A stretch of DNA of 64,000 nucleotides from an uncultured Bacteroidales bacterium. Its GTDB lineage: Bacteria > Bacteroidota > Bacteroidia > Bacteroidales > F082. The stretch is from the NCBI GenBank assembly GCA_900317155.1, contig ONFO01000022.1:1-64000 (forward strand), read 5' to 3'. Positions 15,464-24,550 of the stretch are shown here, piece by piece (position 1 is the stretch's first letter; the number at the start of each line of letters is the position of its first letter). Made by a program: the position numbers and the translations under genes. Below the pieces are notes generated by a model, which was not told the origin of the DNA, did no database searches, and was given only the letters and a program-made list of their open reading frames with translations.

Positions 15464-17815
15464 ATGAAAATACATCACTATCTATTGGTTTTCATAGGAT
15501 TAACGATGATCGGTTGCAGCGAACAACCCATTGTGACCACTGAGTCAGAACCCGTTGCCGATTATATCCAATACGTCAACCCCATCATCGGAACCAACGG
15601 CATGGGGCACACCTTCCCTGGTGCTTGTGCGCCTTTCGGTATCGTGCAGCTCAGTCCCGACACCGACACCGTGCCGCACAACATCGACGGCGTTTATCAA
15701 CCTCGGGTGTATGAGTATTGTGCTGGCTATCAACACAAAGACAGCACTATAGTAGGCTTTAGCCACACCCATTTCAGCGGCACAGGGCACTCTGATTTGG
15801 GAGACATTTTGGTGATGCCTGTTACGGGTGAAATCAAGTTCAATCCAGGTACACAGACCAACCCCGATGCTGGTTATCGCTCCCGTTTCAGCCATGACAC
15901 GGAAATAGCCGTGCCAGGCTATTATGAGGTTTTCTTGCAGGATTATGGCATTAAAGCACAACTGACTGCTACGGAACACGCTGGCGTCCACCGCTATACC
16001 TATCCAGAAGGCCAAGACGGCAGCATCATCCTTGACTTGCAGCACGGCATCTACAACTACGACGGCAAGACCCTTTGGGCCAACCTCCGCGTGGAGAACG
16101 ACACCCTGCTGACGGGCTATCGCATCACCAACGGATGGGCGAGAACGAACTACACCTACTTCGCTATCAGCTTCAATCAACCCATCAAGGACTATGGTTA
16201 CCGTGAGCTGGAAAAGCCCAAATATAACGGCGGCTGGGGTAAGTTCAATGTCAAACACAACTTTCCAGAGATGACGGGGCGCAAGATTGTGGCTTATTTC
16301 ACCTTCGACAATCCTCAGACCTTGGAAATGAAAGTCGCCCTCTCTGCCACCAGCACCGAAGGCGCTTTGCGCAACCTCCACGCCGAGACCGATGGCCGAA
16401 ACTTTGAGCGATTGTTGGCCGAAACGCAATCCAAATGGAATAAGGAACTCTCTATCCTTCAAGCAGAAGGCACTGAGGATCAAAAGGCTATGCTCTATAC
16501 CTCGTTGTATCACACCATGATTAATCCTTCCATTTATATGGACGTGGACGGACAATACCGTGGCCTCGACCACAACATCCACCAAGTTGAGGGTTTCACT
16601 AATTATACCGTGTTCTCGCTTTGGGACACCTACCGTGCCTTGCATCCGCTCTTCAATGTGCTGCAGCCGCAAAGCAATGCCGACATGGTGCAATCGATGC
16701 TGAAACACAGTGAGCAGAGCGTCCACGGACTACTTCCCGTTTGGTCACACATGGGCAACGACAACTGGTGCATGATTGGCTACCACGCCGTTCCCGTGTT
16801 GGCCGATGCCTATACGAAAGGCGTGGCCAACCAAAGTGACGCCATGCTGAAAGCCATGCAACGAAGTTCCACCTGCCCCTATTACGTCAACCTTGACGAC
16901 TATCAACAACTCGGCTATGTCCCCTTCGACAAGAACAGCGGCTGTGTCTCCGTGACCTTGGAATATGCCTACGACGATTGGTGCATTTACCAAACTGCAG
17001 TAAAGGCTGGCAACCAAGAAATGGCCAACATCTACAAACAACGCGCCGCAAACTGGCGCAACACCTTTGACACTGAACTGGGTTTCGCACGTCCCAAAAT
17101 GAGTGATGGCACTTGGAAAGCGCCCTTCAGCCTCTTCGACACCGAAGGAGAGGGCTTCGTGGAAGGCAACTCCTGGGTGTATTCGTTCTATGTGCCTCAA
17201 GACGTGAAAGGCCTCATCGAGGCCATGGGCGGCGATGCACAGTTCATCCACAACCTCGACACCTTGTTCGTCATGCACCTGCCCGCAGAGTTCTTCGAAA
17301 ACACGGAAGATGTTACCGAGGAAGGCTTGATGGGCTGCTACAATCATGGCAATGAACCCGCACACCATATCGCCTACCTTTACAACTGGACCTCACAACC
17401 TTACAAGACCCAATATTGGCTGCGCGAGATCATGAACCGCTTTTACAAGAACAACATCGACGGCCTCTGCGGCAACGATGACTGCGGCCAGATGTCAGCC
17501 TGGTACATCTTCTCCGCGATGGGCTTCTATCCCGTCTGTCCCGGCAGTGACCAATATGTGCTTGGAGCACCTTATCTGCCTTATATGAAAGTCCGTTTAG
17601 GCAATGGCAAGACCTTGGAAATCAAGGCCAACAATGTAAACGATGAAAACCGTTATGTGCAGAAGGTGACGCTTAACGGACTGGAGATTACTAAACTTTA
17701 CCTCACCCATGAGCAATTGATGCAAGGCGGGGAATTGGTCTTTGAAATGGGCAGCGAACCTAATCTGGCACGCGGCATGAAGCCAGAGGACAAGCCTTAT
17801 TCGATGACAGAATGA
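15464..17815 (+). CDS. GH92 alpha-mannosidase lipoprotein
   Basis: A calcium-dependent exo-acting alpha-mannosidase family used by gut Bacteroidetes to trim mannose from N-glycans or yeast mannan. The 783-residue chain starts with a lipobox signal (MIGCSEQ, Cys 18), so it is surface- or periplasm-facing. Family hallmarks: YVNPIIGTNGMGHTFPGACAPFG, GFSHTHFSGTGHSDLGD, FSLWDTYRALHPLF, GCYNHGNEPAHHIAYLYN and GLCGNDDCGQMSAWYIFSAMGFYPV. The NEP segment and the DD of NDDCGQ are where the acid and base catalysts and calcium ligands lie in this family. No susC/susD pair or other glycosidase adjoins it, so linkage specificity cannot be inferred from context. Confidence 0.95.
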   Translation: MKIHHYLLVFIGLTMIGCSEQPIVTTESEPVADYIQYVNPIIGTNGMGHTFPGACAPFGIVQLSPDTDTVPHNIDGVYQPRVYEYCAGYQHKDSTIVGFSHTHFSGTGHSDLGDILVMPVTGEIKFNPGTQTNPDAGYRSRFSHDTEIAVPGYYEVFLQDYGIKAQLTATEHAGVHRYTYPEGQDGSIILDLQHGIYNYDGKTLWANLRVENDTLLTGYRITNGWARTNYTYFAISFNQPIKDYGYRELEKPKYNGGWGKFNVKHNFPEMTGRKIVAYFTFDNPQTLEMKVALSATSTEGALRNLHAETDGRNFERLLAETQSKWNKELSILQAEGTEDQKAMLYTSLYHTMINPSIYMDVDGQYRGLDHNIHQVEGFTNYTVFSLWDTYRALHPLFNVLQPQSNADMVQSMLKHSEQSVHGLLPVWSHMGNDNWCMIGYHAVPVLADAYTKGVANQSDAMLKAMQRSSTCPYYVNLDDYQQLGYVPFDKNSGCVSVTLEYAYDDWCIYQTAVKAGNQEMANIYKQRAANWRNTFDTELGFARPKMSDGTWKAPFSLFDTEGEGFVEGNSWVYSFYVPQDVKGLIEAMGGDAQFIHNLDTLFVMHLPAEFFENTEDVTEEGLMGCYNHGNEPAHHIAYLYNWTSQPYKTQYWLREIMNRFYKNNIDGLCGNDDCGQMSAWYIFSAMGFYPVCPGSDQYVLGAPYLPYMKVRLGNGKTLEIKANNVNDENRYVQKVTLNGLEITKLYLTHEQLMQGGELVFEMGSEPNLARGMKPEDKPYSMTE

Positions 17816-17858
17816 ATATAGTTTTCCGCTAAAAGTCCTTTGGTTTAGGGAAAATGAG

Positions 17859-17866
17859 TAATTTTG
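17859..17866 (+). promoter_or_regulatory. -7 element of the AbiEii operon
   Basis: TAATTTTG ending 19 bases before the ATG at 17886. A TTG occurs 16 bases further up, shorter than the usual spacing. Confidence 0.45.
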
Positions 17867-17885
17867 CAAAAAATATTCATTTTGT

Positions 17886-18200
17886 ATGATACAAGCCATT
17901 TCATCTTATCAATTGAAAGACATAAATCCGAGGATTTTTTGGGATATGGATTTGGGCAAATTGGATTATGACAACAATGCGCCTTTAATCATCCAACGTG
18001 TTCTCGAATATGGTGAATTGAGCGATTGGTATGCCATAAAGAGGCACTATGGATTGGATAAAATTGTTTCTATCAGTCAGGGTTTTAGGACTTTAGAGCC
18101 TGAAGCTGTTGCATGGCTTTGTTGCCTTTCTAATGCAAAAGAGGAGGATTTCAGATGTTATCATATCGCACAATTGTACCCCACACCTTGGAACTCTTGA
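17886..18200 (+). CDS. DUF6922-type antitoxin partner
   Basis: A 104-residue protein with the features of the small protein that precedes AbiEii-like toxins in Bacteroidetes: FWDMDLGKLDYD, IIQRVLEYGELSDWYAIKRHYG, a central RTLEPEAVAWLCCL helix and the C-terminal FRCY-x-IAQL-x-P-x-WNS. It overlaps the toxin gene by 46 bases, typical of translationally coupled toxin-antitoxin pairs. Likely the antitoxin and autoregulator (inference from family and context). Confidence 0.75.
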   Translation: MIQAISSYQLKDINPRIFWDMDLGKLDYDNNAPLIIQRVLEYGELSDWYAIKRHYGLDKIVSISQGFRTLEPEAVAWLCCLSNAKEEDFRCYHIAQLYPTPWNS

Positions 18201-18781
18201 AGCAACTATGCCAAGAACCTTATTTGAAAGAATGTCGTTTGGTCGGCGGCACGGCCTTGGCTCTTCAGTATGGTCACCGCACCTCTGTGGACCTTGATTT
18301 CTTTGGCTCTTTTGATAAAGAAGAAGACAAACTGTTCACCATTCTGCAACCCTACGCGGAAGTTCTCAAAATAAAAGACAGTCCAAACATAAAGGTTTTC
18401 TTCATGGACGATATCAAAGTGGATTTCGTAAACTATTCAATATACCCATGGATTGATGACGCTGTTGAGGAAGATGGTTTGAGATTGGCCTCCCCGAAAG
18501 ACATTGCTGCAATGAAAATCAATGCTATAGAGGGAAGAGGCTCAAAAAAGGATTTCATCGACATCTATTCACTGTTACATCATTATTCTCTTGACGAAAT
18601 CTTGCAATTCTATTCCCAAAAGTATCCCAATTATTCCATCTACCGTGCTTTGAAAAGTTTAATATACTTTGCTGATGCAGATTCCAAAGATATGCCAACT
18701 TTGTTTATTGATGTTTTTTGGGACGATGTTAAGGTATACATCAAAGAGCAAGTTGCCAAATACGAAAACACTGCCCATTAA
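18155..18781 (+). CDS. AbiEii/AbiGii-family nucleotidyltransferase toxin
   Basis: A 208-residue nucleotidyltransferase-fold protein. The active-site signature GGTALALQYGHRTSVDLDFF contains the GG and the D-x-D of the MNT/AbiEii family, and KVDFVNY supplies the third acidic position. SPKDIAAMKINAIEGRGSKKDFIDIY is the conserved second half. AbiEii proteins act as growth-inhibiting toxins, in characterised cases by adding nucleotides to tRNA, and form type IV toxin-antitoxin systems that can abort phage infection. The gene is followed after 21 bases by mnmA, so tRNA modification may share its transcript. Confidence 0.85.
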   Translation: MLSYRTIVPHTLELLKQLCQEPYLKECRLVGGTALALQYGHRTSVDLDFFGSFDKEEDKLFTILQPYAEVLKIKDSPNIKVFFMDDIKVDFVNYSIYPWIDDAVEEDGLRLASPKDIAAMKINAIEGRGSKKDFIDIYSLLHHYSLDEILQFYSQKYPNYSIYRALKSLIYFADADSKDMPTLFIDVFWDDVKVYIKEQVAKYENTAH

Positions 18782-18802
18782 CATTAATAAAACAATTGAA
18801 AG

Positions 18803-19885
18803 ATGAACATAGCCGCATTGGTTTCGGGGGGCGTCGACAGCTCCGTGGTAGTGCCGCTGCTCAAGGAGCAGGGCTACGACCCGCATATCTTCTATATCAA
18901 AATCGGTATGGAAGGCAAGGAAGACCTGTCGAGCTGTCCGTCGGAGGAGGACATTGAAATCACAACCTATATCGCCAAGAAATACGGCTGCAAGTTCGAC
19001 ATCGTGGACCTGCAGCACGAGTATTTCGAGACCGTCGGGAAATACACCATGGAGATGGTGCGCAAGGGCCTCACGCCCAACCCCGATGTGATGTGCAACC
19101 GCTGGATCAAACTCGGTGCTTTCGAGGAGAAAGAAGGGCATAACTTCGACAAGATCGCTACAGGGCATTATGCCCGTTCATGGGAGGATACCGATGGCAT
19201 CTTCTGGCTTGGAACAGCGGCCGACTCTTTCAAAGACCAGACCTATTTCTTGGGTCGCATCACCTACGCCCAGCTGAGCAAGGTCATCTTCCCCATCGGT
19301 GACATACCCAAGCCTGAAGTGCGCCGCTTAGCCGCACAATACAAGCTGCCGAGTGCAGAACGCCATGACAGTCAAGGGATTTGCTTCTTGGGCAAAATTA
19401 ACTACAACGACTATATCCGCGAATACCTCGGCGAAATGCCCGGCGACATCGTGGAACTTGAGACGGGCAAGAAACTCGGTCGTCACAAAGGCTTCTGGTT
19501 CCATACCATCGGACAGCGCAAGGGGTTAGGACTCAGCGGAGGTCCATGGTTTGTGGTGAAGAAAGACATCCCGAACAATATCGTCTACGTGTCGCAAGGC
19601 TATGACCCCGTGGCGCAATACACCAACGTCGTCCCCATGGGCGACTTGCAGCCGATGAATCCCAAGTTGCAGTTTGTTGACGGCCAGCGGGTCCGCTTCA
19701 AGATACGGCATCAGCCAGAGTTTACTTATGGTACGATTCGTCTCACCGAGCGAGGTGCCGACATCGTTTCGAAGGTGGCTATCTCAGGCGTGGCACCTGG
19801 ACAGTTTGGGGTGGTGTATCATGAAGTGGAACCTTATGTTATTGGTAGCGGTGTGATAATTGAAAACCATGAATACGATAGCTGA
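18803..19885 (+). CDS. mnmA: tRNA 2-thiouridylase MnmA
   Basis: Transfers sulfur to U34 of tRNAs for Lys, Glu and Gln, using ATP to activate the base. The PP-loop is VSGGVDSSV (residues 7-15). The two catalytic cysteines are C98 (NPDVMCNRWIK) and C194 (SQGICFLG), both in their usual contexts. KDQTYFL and HTIGQRKGLG are further family motifs. At 360 residues it is full length. The stop codon overlaps the next gene, a pseudouridine synthase, so two RNA-modifying enzymes are translationally coupled. Confidence 0.95.
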   Translation: MNIAALVSGGVDSSVVVPLLKEQGYDPHIFYIKIGMEGKEDLSSCPSEEDIEITTYIAKKYGCKFDIVDLQHEYFETVGKYTMEMVRKGLTPNPDVMCNRWIKLGAFEEKEGHNFDKIATGHYARSWEDTDGIFWLGTAADSFKDQTYFLGRITYAQLSKVIFPIGDIPKPEVRRLAAQYKLPSAERHDSQGICFLGKINYNDYIREYLGEMPGDIVELETGKKLGRHKGFWFHTIGQRKGLGLSGGPWFVVKKDIPNNIVYVSQGYDPVAQYTNVVPMGDLQPMNPKLQFVDGQRVRFKIRHQPEFTYGTIRLTERGADIVSKVAISGVAPGQFGVVYHEVEPYVIGSGVIIENHEYDS

Positions 19886-20561
19886 CAGAATCCTCTACGA
19901 AGACAACCACCTCATCGTGGTGAACAAACTCCCCTCCGAGATTGTGCAGGGCGACAAGACGGGCGACAAGTGCCTGCTCGACGACGTCAAGGAATACATC
20001 AAGGAAAAATACGACAAACCAGGCAATGTGTTTGCTGGCCTCGTGCATCGCATCGACCGCCCCGTGAGCGGCGCAGTTGTCTTTGCCAAAACGAGTAAAG
20101 CCTTGTCACGAATGACGGTGAAAGTGAAAGACCGCGACTTCCGCAAGACCTACCTTGCTCTCGTGAAAAACCACCCACCCAAACAAGCTGATGTGTTGGA
20201 GGACTACCTCGTCAAGAACGAGAAGATGAACAAGTCCTTCGTGGTGCCTGAAGGCACCAAAGAAGCCAAACTGGCACGACTCAGCTATCGTGTCGTCGGA
20301 AAGTCAGATACCTTTTATCTGCTTGAAGTCGAGTTATTTACAGGAAGACACCATCAAATCCGCTGCCAGTTGGCGCACATCGGCTGCCCCATCCGTGGCG
20401 ACTTGAAATATGGTTATCCACGCAGCAACCCCGACGCCTCCATTAGCTTGCATGCCTGGCATATCGCCTTCGAGCATCCAGTATCGAAAACACAAATCGA
20501 GGTGAAGGCACCTTTGCCGAAGGTTTCGCCGTGGACGGCATTTGAACAAATAACACCTTAG
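19869..20561 (+). CDS. RluA-family pseudouridine synthase
   Basis: A 230-residue enzyme converting uridine to pseudouridine in rRNA or tRNA. Motifs: LIVVNKLPSEIVQGD, the catalytic HRIDRPVSG (nucleophile Asp), FRKTYLALV and LFTGRHHQIRCQLAHIGCPI. There is no N-terminal S4 domain, which fits the short TruC/RluA-like branch, so the target base cannot be fixed from sequence. ATG 19869 is preferred over an upstream TTG; it overlaps mnmA by 17 bases. Confidence 0.9.
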   Translation: MNTIADRILYEDNHLIVVNKLPSEIVQGDKTGDKCLLDDVKEYIKEKYDKPGNVFAGLVHRIDRPVSGAVVFAKTSKALSRMTVKVKDRDFRKTYLALVKNHPPKQADVLEDYLVKNEKMNKSFVVPEGTKEAKLARLSYRVVGKSDTFYLLEVELFTGRHHQIRCQLAHIGCPIRGDLKYGYPRSNPDASISLHAWHIAFEHPVSKTQIEVKAPLPKVSPWTAFEQITP

Positions 20562-20574
20562 TTTTTGTTTCTTC

Positions 20575-21306
20575 TTAGAGAAAGTGTACAATTCCTCTGA
20601 AAATGATGAAATAAACCCCACAGAGCATCAATAAAATGCCTGCCACTTTATTCATTATCGTAGTACGTTGAGGATTGAAAAACACCTTCAACTTGGCAGC
20701 CCCCCAAGCCTTCAGCAGTTCTAAAATCCAAGTGGTGCCAAGAATGATGGCAAAAAAGACAATGGTGCTTAGTTTGTTACCCCCCATATTTCCAGCCACC
20801 ATAGCCACGGCTGAGAACCAAAAAATCCAAACAAATGGATTCAAGATATTGAGTACAAAGCCTTTGGCTAGGAAAACAAACCATGCCGGCTTATCTTCTT
20901 GCTTCTTTATCATTTCGTTGGTGCGTTTCTCTATGTATTCATCGCGTTCTTTTCGTTCCTGGACTTTTTTTCGGTAAGTGAAAATGCCGAAAAGCAACAA
21001 TATGATACCTGCTCCGATACAAGCCAAAGCTGCCTCGTTAGAGGATTTCATCACGATTTGCACCGAAGTGAGAATGCAGATTGTGACGACCATCGCATCG
21101 TTGAGAATCACTCCTGTGGCAAACCACGCCGCCGAGCGAAAACCTCGATGGAGGCTGGTCTGCACCAAGGTGATGAATGCTGGTCCCATGTTGACAACCA
21201 CGGAAAGGAAAATTCCAATCAAAATGGCCCAAAACAAGAAACTGAATGAGCCTATACGGCTGAATTCAGGCATTTTATCAAAAATAACAGGTGAGTTTTC
21301 CATCAC
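20575..21306 (-). CDS. LysE-family exporter
   Basis: A 243-residue inner-membrane protein with about six membrane segments. The family segment GPAFITLVQTSLHRGFRSAAWFATGVILNDAMVV (about 40-75) and LNILNPFVWIFWFSA (about 150-165) match LysE/RhtB exporters of amino acids or related metabolites. The cytoplasmic loop between them is unusually charged (KKVQERKERDEYIEKRTNEMIKK). It begins one base after the end of the GH3-family gene on the same strand, so they form an operon. Substrate unknown. Confidence 0.85.
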   Translation of the reverse strand: MMENSPVIFDKMPEFSRIGSFSFLFWAILIGIFLSVVVNMGPAFITLVQTSLHRGFRSAAWFATGVILNDAMVVTICILTSVQIVMKSSNEAALACIGAGIILLLFGIFTYRKKVQERKERDEYIEKRTNEMIKKQEDKPAWFVFLAKGFVLNILNPFVWIFWFSAVAMVAGNMGGNKLSTIVFFAIILGTTWILELLKAWGAAKLKVFFNPQRTTIMNKVAGILLMLCGVYFIIFRGIVHFL

Positions 21307-21307
21307 T

Positions 21308-22891
21308 TTATGATTTCAGATCTTTAACATATTCCTCCCACATCTCCAAACGTTTGCCTTTCAACACACGAGGAAACTTGGTGGCACCACCCCATTTGCC
21401 AATCTTCTGCTCCATGAACTCATAGAAGCACTTGGTGGGCAACACATCGATGAACAACTCCTTGATGGCTTGGGTGCGCTCCACAGCATAGTCGTCGTTC
21501 AACTTACACAGGTTCTCGTCTATCTTTTTGATGGCCAACTCTTTGTCAATAGGTTCATCACAACCGAGATACCAATGATGGGCATACATCGTGTCGTGAC
21601 GGATGCCAGCTACGGTGAACTCGGTGATTTCAATACCCAGCTCCTCAGCCATCATATCAACGGCACGGGTCATGTTGTCCTGCGAAAGATGTTCGCCCGT
21701 GATACTCAAGAACTGTTTGGTGCGTCCAGTGATAACAATCTCACAATCCTTTGTGTTGAGGAATCTAATGGTGTCGCCTATAAGATAACGCCAAGTGCCG
21801 GCACAAGTGGAAAGCAACAAGGCATAATCCACACCCTCTTTCACTTCCGAAAGCAACAATGTCTTAGGATTAGACACAATGGTGCCATCCTCGTCAAAGT
21901 TTTCTTCGTTGAAAGGCACAAACTCGAAATAGATGCCGTTGTCGACCAGCAATTGCATCACACGCCTTTTTAAATCGACCTGATATGCTATATAACCCTC
22001 TGAAGCCAAGTAACTTTCTACATATAGCACTTCTTTGCCGAAAATACGGTCAAAGCTCTTCTCGTAAGGCGCAAAAGCCACACCGCTATGGACATACACC
22101 ATCAAATTAGGCCAAATATCGTGAATGGTTTTCAACTTGTATTCCTTGATGATGCGTTCGAGGAGGATTTGCACCCAAGCCGGCACACCCACGATGACGC
22201 CAATGTCCCATTTTGGAGCCGCCTTCACCATGAGGTCCATCTTCTCGGCCCAGTCTTTCACCCTCGAAATCTTTTGTCCAGGCTTATAGAAAGCCTCGAA
22301 CCACGACGGTATCTTGCCCGCCGAAATACCAGAAAGGTCACCGGCGTAATAACCAAACTCCTCATTGTATTGCAAGTCAGTGCTGCCACCAATCATCAAG
22401 ACACCACGGTTATAAAAGCCCACAGGAAAGTCGTAGCGAGTGGCTGAAACCAGTTGGCGGATGCCAGCACGAGTGATTTTGTTGTTCAAACCTTTGGTAA
22501 TGGGGATGTATTTGCTGGACGCCTCTGATGTTCCTGAACTGAGTGCAAAATACTTGATTTTGCCTGGCCAGGCGATGTTGCGCTTGCCTTGCAGATTGAG
22601 ATACCACCACTCATCATGCATCTTATTGTAGTCAAACACGGGCACACGCTTGCGGAAATTCTCCATGATGTCACCTGAAAGGAGAATTTCGTCAAAATGG
22701 TAGAACTTTCCAAACTCCGTGAACTGTGCACGGGTCAGCAATTTACGCAACTCGCGCTTTTGAGCGCGGATAGGATTGGTATGGTTCTGACGAATCTCGA
22801 CAGGTATATTTTTAATCTCAGCAGCAGCCTTCACCAAAGCACCCACCACAGGAATGGGCATATTTTTTCTTCCAATAATTGGTAGTTTCAT
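21308..22891 (-). CDS. GH3-family acyl-adenylating enzyme
   Basis: A 527-residue protein of the GH3 'auxin-responsive promoter' family, whose plant members adenylate hormones and join them to amino acids. Features: YFALSSGTSEASSKYIPIT (P-loop-like), YVESYLASEGYIAYQ, YALLLSTCAGTWRYLIGDTIRF (ATP site) and ITGRTKQFLSITGEHLS (hinge Asp/Lys region). Bacterial members are poorly characterised, and the acyl substrate and acceptor are unknown. ATG 22891 (MKLPIIG) is chosen because the longer frame would run through the promoter at 22914. Coupling with a LysE exporter may mean that the conjugate or its precursor is exported (inference). Confidence 0.85.
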   Translation of the reverse strand: MKLPIIGRKNMPIPVVGALVKAAAEIKNIPVEIRQNHTNPIRAQKRELRKLLTRAQFTEFGKFYHFDEILLSGDIMENFRKRVPVFDYNKMHDEWWYLNLQGKRNIAWPGKIKYFALSSGTSEASSKYIPITKGLNNKITRAGIRQLVSATRYDFPVGFYNRGVLMIGGSTDLQYNEEFGYYAGDLSGISAGKIPSWFEAFYKPGQKISRVKDWAEKMDLMVKAAPKWDIGVIVGVPAWVQILLERIIKEYKLKTIHDIWPNLMVYVHSGVAFAPYEKSFDRIFGKEVLYVESYLASEGYIAYQVDLKRRVMQLLVDNGIYFEFVPFNEENFDEDGTIVSNPKTLLLSEVKEGVDYALLLSTCAGTWRYLIGDTIRFLNTKDCEIVITGRTKQFLSITGEHLSQDNMTRAVDMMAEELGIEITEFTVAGIRHDTMYAHHWYLGCDEPIDKELAIKKIDENLCKLNDDYAVERTQAIKELFIDVLPTKCFYEFMEQKIGKWGGATKFPRVLKGKRLEMWEEYVKDLKS

Positions 22892-22913
22892 AACGCTCAG
22901 TAAAAAAACGGTG

Positions 22914-22941
22914 CAAAGATAATGAAAAAGCCTTACTTTTG
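22914..22941. promoter_or_regulatory. Divergent -7 elements
   Basis: TATCTTTG on the minus strand (22914-22921) serves the GH3 gene. TACTTTTG on the plus strand (22934-22941) serves the gene at 22969. Both lie within 30 bases; neither has a clear -33 TTG. Confidence 0.5.
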
Positions 22942-22968
22942 CGCCACAATCTATCATACTAACTTTAT

Positions 22969-24549
22969 ATGAAAGCAAGATTACTTTTTTTACTATTGGT
23001 TCTCAGTCTTTTGTCAAAAGCACAAACCATCGAAGTGTCAGGTTTACAATCCGGTGTTTGGAATGCCGACACCGTCTTCGTCACCGGTAATGTAACCGTT
23101 GAAGAATCGTTGAGTATCATGCCTGGAACGACCATCCTATTCAATGACTTTTACAGTATCAGCATTGAAAAAAACGCCACATTAGACGCCATAGGCACCG
23201 AAACCGATTCCATTCTCTTTACCGTGGCCGACACGACAGGATTCCACATTTTCAATGCAGGTCGTGGCGGCTGGAACGGTTTACGTATGGACAAAGCAGG
23301 AGCGTGTAAATTGGATTACTGCCGTTTCCAATACGGGAAGGCTGCCTTCGACAATGACCAAGATGGTGGGGCCTTGCGCATCTTTGACTGCGACAATGTG
23401 GAAATCAGCCACAGCACCCTGTTTTGCAACTTCTCGCGCGAACATGGCGGAGCCCTGAACGCAGAATGGTCGACCGTCAAAATATACGACTGTAATGTAA
23501 GCAACAATTTGACTTACACAGAGTTGGACACTGTTTATTTCATGTACGGAGGCGGTTTGCGTTTTATCAACTGCGAGGTTGACATTACCAAGACCGACTT
23601 CCGTTACAATATCGGCGAAACCGCCATCGGAGGTGCTTTGAGCATCGACAGTTGTTCTGTCAATATTGACCGTTGCCGTTTTGAACACAACTATGGCATC
23701 AATGGCGGCGGACTTTACCTTATTCGCTGTTACGACAACCCTTGCAGCATCACTAACTCGCTCTTTGCCAACAACACCTCAGGCCACTTTGGCGGCGGAC
23801 TGGCCATCAGCGACTCCTCGCCCTTGGTGAGTAACCTCACCGTGACAAACAACCTCTCCATCGGAGTCAATTGCGGCGGCATCTTCTTCTACCAACAAAG
23901 TTCGCCTTCCGTATGGAACTGCATCGTCTATGGCAACGCCAATGATATTCCGCTTGAAGAGCCTGTACAAATGTGGTCATGGACTTACGAAGGTTATGCG
24001 CCCGAGTTCCACAACTGCTTGGTACAATACGGTTTAGAGAACATCTCGAACAACGAAATCATCCAGGTTTATGAAAGCTGCCTTGATGAAGACCCGTTAT
24101 TTGCAGCGCCTGAAGACGAAAACTACCGGCTAAGTGCTGAAAGTCATTGCATCAATGCGGGTTCACTTGAGACACCTGCCGAAATTCTCACCGGCCTTGA
24201 CCTTGATGGCCACCAACGCGTAAGCGATGGCCGTATCGATTTAGGAGCTTACGAATTCGACTTCACGGGCATTCATGAAACCGCGCAAAATGAGAATCTT
24301 GCCCGTATTGTTGGCAACCCTGTTACGGCTTCAAGCTACGCTGAAATCGAGTTGGAAAGCTCTTGCAATATGTTTGCCAAGATCTATTCATTAGATGGAA
24401 AACTGTTGGTCGACAAAAATTTAGGGAACGTTCAAACAGGTTTCAACCGTATAGAAATCGGTGAAATGTTCCAAACGCTGGCACAAGGGTCTTATCTGCT
24501 CCTGTTGCGGGGTTCAAACCAACAGTTTGCTGCCAAAGTAATCAAGTAA
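22969..24549 (+). CDS. T9SS-secreted right-handed beta-helix protein
   Basis: A 526-residue surface protein. Signal peptide MKARLLFLLLVLSLLSKAQ, then a long parallel beta-helix (about 80-400) seen as repeated rungs: GALRIFDCDNVEISHSTLF, GGLRFINCEVDITKTDF, GGALSIDSCSVNIDRCRF, GGGLYLIRC, GGGLAISDSS. The C-terminal sorting domain (from about 440) is a variant lacking the usual YPNP opening (ARIVGNPVTASSYAEIEL) but keeping YSLDGKLL and a terminal VIK. Such helices bind or cleave polysaccharides; no catalytic residues could be assigned. The acyltransferase gene follows after one base. Confidence 0.8.
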   Translation: MKARLLFLLLVLSLLSKAQTIEVSGLQSGVWNADTVFVTGNVTVEESLSIMPGTTILFNDFYSISIEKNATLDAIGTETDSILFTVADTTGFHIFNAGRGGWNGLRMDKAGACKLDYCRFQYGKAAFDNDQDGGALRIFDCDNVEISHSTLFCNFSREHGGALNAEWSTVKIYDCNVSNNLTYTELDTVYFMYGGGLRFINCEVDITKTDFRYNIGETAIGGALSIDSCSVNIDRCRFEHNYGINGGGLYLIRCYDNPCSITNSLFANNTSGHFGGGLAISDSSPLVSNLTVTNNLSIGVNCGGIFFYQQSSPSVWNCIVYGNANDIPLEEPVQMWSWTYEGYAPEFHNCLVQYGLENISNNEIIQVYESCLDEDPLFAAPEDENYRLSAESHCINAGSLETPAEILTGLDLDGHQRVSDGRIDLGAYEFDFTGIHETAQNENLARIVGNPVTASSYAEIELESSCNMFAKIYSLDGKLLVDKNLGNVQTGFNRIEIGEMFQTLAQGSYLLLLRGSNQQFAAKVIK

Positions 24550-24550
24550 G

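Noticed and set aside
15545-16726. A 393-codon frame opposite the GH92 gene
   Set aside because: Shadow of the mannosidase, whose motifs cover the whole region.
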